64,000 nt of DNA from Synanceia verrucosa (Eukaryota; Chordata; Actinopteri; Perciformes; Synanceiidae). The DNA is taken from positions 27,334,236 through 27,398,235 of the forward strand of contig CM056554.1 in NCBI GenBank assembly GCA_029721515.1, given 5' to 3'. Below the pieces are notes generated by a model. That model saw nothing but the letters and a program-made list of their open reading frames with translations. It was not told the origin of the DNA and ran no database searches. The translations under genes were made by a program, and so were the position numbers. Shown one piece after another: positions 61,801-64,000 of this stretch (the first letter of the stretch is position 1; each line of letters starts with the position of its first letter).

Positions 61801-64000
61801 ACACACAGTACACAGAGACGGTAGTACCCACAGTACACACAGTACTCACACTACACAGAGACGGTAGTACCCACAGTACACACAGTACTCACACTACACA
61901 GAGACGGTAGTAGACACAGTACACACAGTACACACAGTACACAGAGACGGTAGTACCCGCAGTACACACAGTACACAGAGACGGTAGTACCCACAGTACA
62001 CACAGTACCCACAGTACACAGAGACGGTAGTAGACACAGTACACACAGTACACAGAGACGGTAGTACCCGCAGTACACACAGTACACAGAGACAGTAGTA
62101 CCCACAGTACACACAGTACAGACAGTACACAGAGACGGTAGTACCCGCAATACACACAGTACACAGAGACGGTAGTACCCACAGTACACAAAGTACACAG
62201 AGACGGTAGTACCCACAGTACACACAGTACTCACACGACACAGAGACGGTAGTACCCACAGTACACACAGTACACACAGTACACAGAGACAGTAGTACCC
62301 ACAGTACACAATATACACAGAGACGGTAGTACCCACAGTCGGTAGTACCCACAGTACACACAGTACACAGAGACAGTAGTACCCACAGTACACACAGTAC
62401 ACACGGTACACAGAGACGGTAGTACCCACAGTACACACAGTACACAGAGACAGTAGTACCCACAGTACACACAGTACAGACAGTACACAGAGACGGTAGT
62501 ACCCACAGTACACACAGTACACAGAGACGGTAGTACCCACAGTACACACAGTACACACAGTACACAGAGACGGTAGTACCCACAGTACACACAGTACACA
62601 CAGTACACAGAGACGGTAGTACCCACAGTACACACAGTACACAGAGACGGTAGTACACACAGTACACACCGTACACAGAGACGGTAGTACCCGCAGTACA
62701 CACAGTACACAGTACACAGAGACGGTAGTACCCACAGTACACACAGTACACAGAGACGGTATTACCAACAGTACACACAGTACACACAGTACACAGAGAC
62801 GGTAGTACCCACAGTACACACAGTACACAGAGACGGTAGTACACACAGTACACACAGTACACAGAGACGGTAGTACCCGCAGTACACACAGTACACACAG
62901 TACACAGAGACGGTAGTAGACACAGTACACACAGTACACACAGTACACAGAGACGATATACCCGCAGTACACAGTACACAGAGACGGTAGTACCCACAGT
63001 ACACACAGTACACACAGTACACAGAGACGGTAGTACCCACAGTACACACAGTACACAGAGACGGTAGTACACACAGTACACACAGTACACAGAGACGGTA
63101 GTACCCGCAGTACACACAGTACACAGAGACAGTAGTACCCACAGTACACACAGTACACAGAGACGGTATTACCAACAGTACACACAGTACACACAGTACA
63201 CAGAGACGGTAGTACCCACAGTACACACAGTACACAGAGACGGTAGTACACACAGTACACACAGTACACAGAGACGGTAGTACCCGCAGTACACACAGTA
63301 CACACAGTACACAGAGACGGTAGTAGACACAGTACACACAGTACACAGAGACGATATACCCGCAGTACACACAGTACACAGAGACGGTAGTACCCACAGT
63401 ACACACAGTACACAGAGACGGTAGTACCCGCAGTACACACAGTACACAGAGACGGTAGTACCCGCAGTACACAAAGTACACAGAGACGGTAGTACCCACA
63501 GTACACACAGTACTCACACTACACAGAGACGGTAGCACCCACAGTACACACAGTACACAGAGACGGTAGTACCCGCAGTACACAAAGTACACAGAGACGG
63601 TAGTACCCACAGTACACACAGTACACAGAGACGGTAGTGCCCACAGTACACACAGTACTCACACTACACAGAGACGGTAGTACCCACAGTACACACAGTA
63701 CACAGAGACAGTAGTACCCACAGTACACAACGTACACAGAGACGGTAGTACCCACAGTACACACAGTACACACACTACACAGAGACGGTAGTACCCACAG
63801 TACACACAGTACACAGAGACAGTAGTACCCACAGTACACACAGTACACACGGTACACAGAGACAGTAGTACACACAGTACACACGGTACACAGAGACGGT
63901 AGTACCCACAGTACACACAGTACACAGAGACGGTAGTACCCACAGTACACACAGTACACACAGTACACAGAGACGGTAGTACCCACAGTACACACAGTAC
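52891..64000 (+). repeat. Array subregion B: GTAGTAC-type units with higher-order repeats
   Basis: Units carry GGTAGTAC (TAG in one plus frame). Marker words recur: ACAATATACACAGAG followed by CAGTCGGTAGTACCC at 54,071, 56,326, 59,597 and 62,338. CAACGTACAC followed by GTATTAC-type units occurs at 54,921 and 60,504. GTACAAACAG occurs at about 52,821, 55,035 and 60,617. This shows duplication of blocks 2 to 6 kb long. Confidence 0.88.

Larger units (their letters stand above)
51104..64000 (+). repeat. Giant minisatellite in agl intron 29, seeded by the exon 29 donor
   Basis: At least 12.9 kb, continuing past the window. The unit consists of two or three 9-bp monomers (CACAGTACA) plus a junction block (ccacagagacggtattaccc), giving 34 or 43 bp. 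The first block is the end of exon 29 and the start of its intron (gtccacagagacG/GTATTAC), so each unit carries a donor-like GACG/GTA. Units up to about 52,870 mostly have GGTATTAC; later ones mostly have GGTAGTAC, with variants such as GGTAGTAGACAC, GCAGTGGTAC and CGATATACCC. Kilobase-scale duplications are superimposed. By length there are more than 300 units. Confidence 0.97.

Noticed and set aside
52778..63995. Very long minus-strand reading frames (up to about 1,440 codons) rich in Cys, Val, Leu and Tyr
   Set aside because: They are products of the minisatellite: unit length 1 mod 3 with no stop on that strand opens all frames at once. They have no domain, signal or splice context.
51104..64000. 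CRISPR-like array
   Set aside because: Spacer-like segments are themselves repeats of the same 9-bp monomer, there are no cas genes, and the context is an intron of a vertebrate gene.

Overview
This is a window of a bony fish (teleost) genome, not a microbe. It holds two spliced vertebrate genes, frrs1 and agl, head to head, which is the order they have in other vertebrates. The repeats are fish-like: Tc1-like transposons, a chromodomain Ty3/gypsy element, an L1-clade LINE, CR1/Rex-like LINE fragments, MITEs and many TA or TG microsatellites. There are no bacterial features.

Left part (1 to about 23,030, minus strand): frrs1, ferric-chelate reductase 1 (signal peptide, reelin domain, DOMON domain, cytochrome b561 core). 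Fourteen coding exons were placed by reading frame, splice sites and intron phase. The last exon lies beyond the left edge. The intron between the exons at 16,877-16,974 and 1,011-1,069 is about 15.8 kb and is almost entirely transposons. It holds a Tc1 relic, a minus-strand gypsy element split by a 6.4 kb L1 (12-bp target duplication), a Tc1 element with both ends, and a MITE inserted in another MITE.

Middle (23,031-27,671): intergenic DNA and the presumed agl 5' UTR exon and intron, with long TA tracts and LINE ends.

Right part (27,672 onward, plus strand): agl, glycogen debranching enzyme. Twenty-nine successive coding exons (about 1,319 codons) cover the glucanotransferase half and most of the glucosidase half. 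The final exons lie beyond the right edge. Two features stand out. First, coding exon 12, which carries the catalytic glutamate, is present as two tandem copies (40,429-40,552 and 40,744-40,867). They have equal length (124 nt) and phase and differ at 9 of 41 residues, so only one can be used per mRNA without a frameshift. Second, from the 5' splice site of exon 29 to the window end (51,104-64,000) the DNA is one CA-rich minisatellite whose unit is a copy of that exon-intron junction, so the intron carries hundreds of donor-like sequences. Unit length is 1 modulo 3, which explains the very long spurious reading frames on both strands.

The two genes act in unrelated pathways (iron reduction at membranes; cytosolic and lysosome-independent glycogen breakdown). 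Their adjacency is conserved synteny, not an operon.
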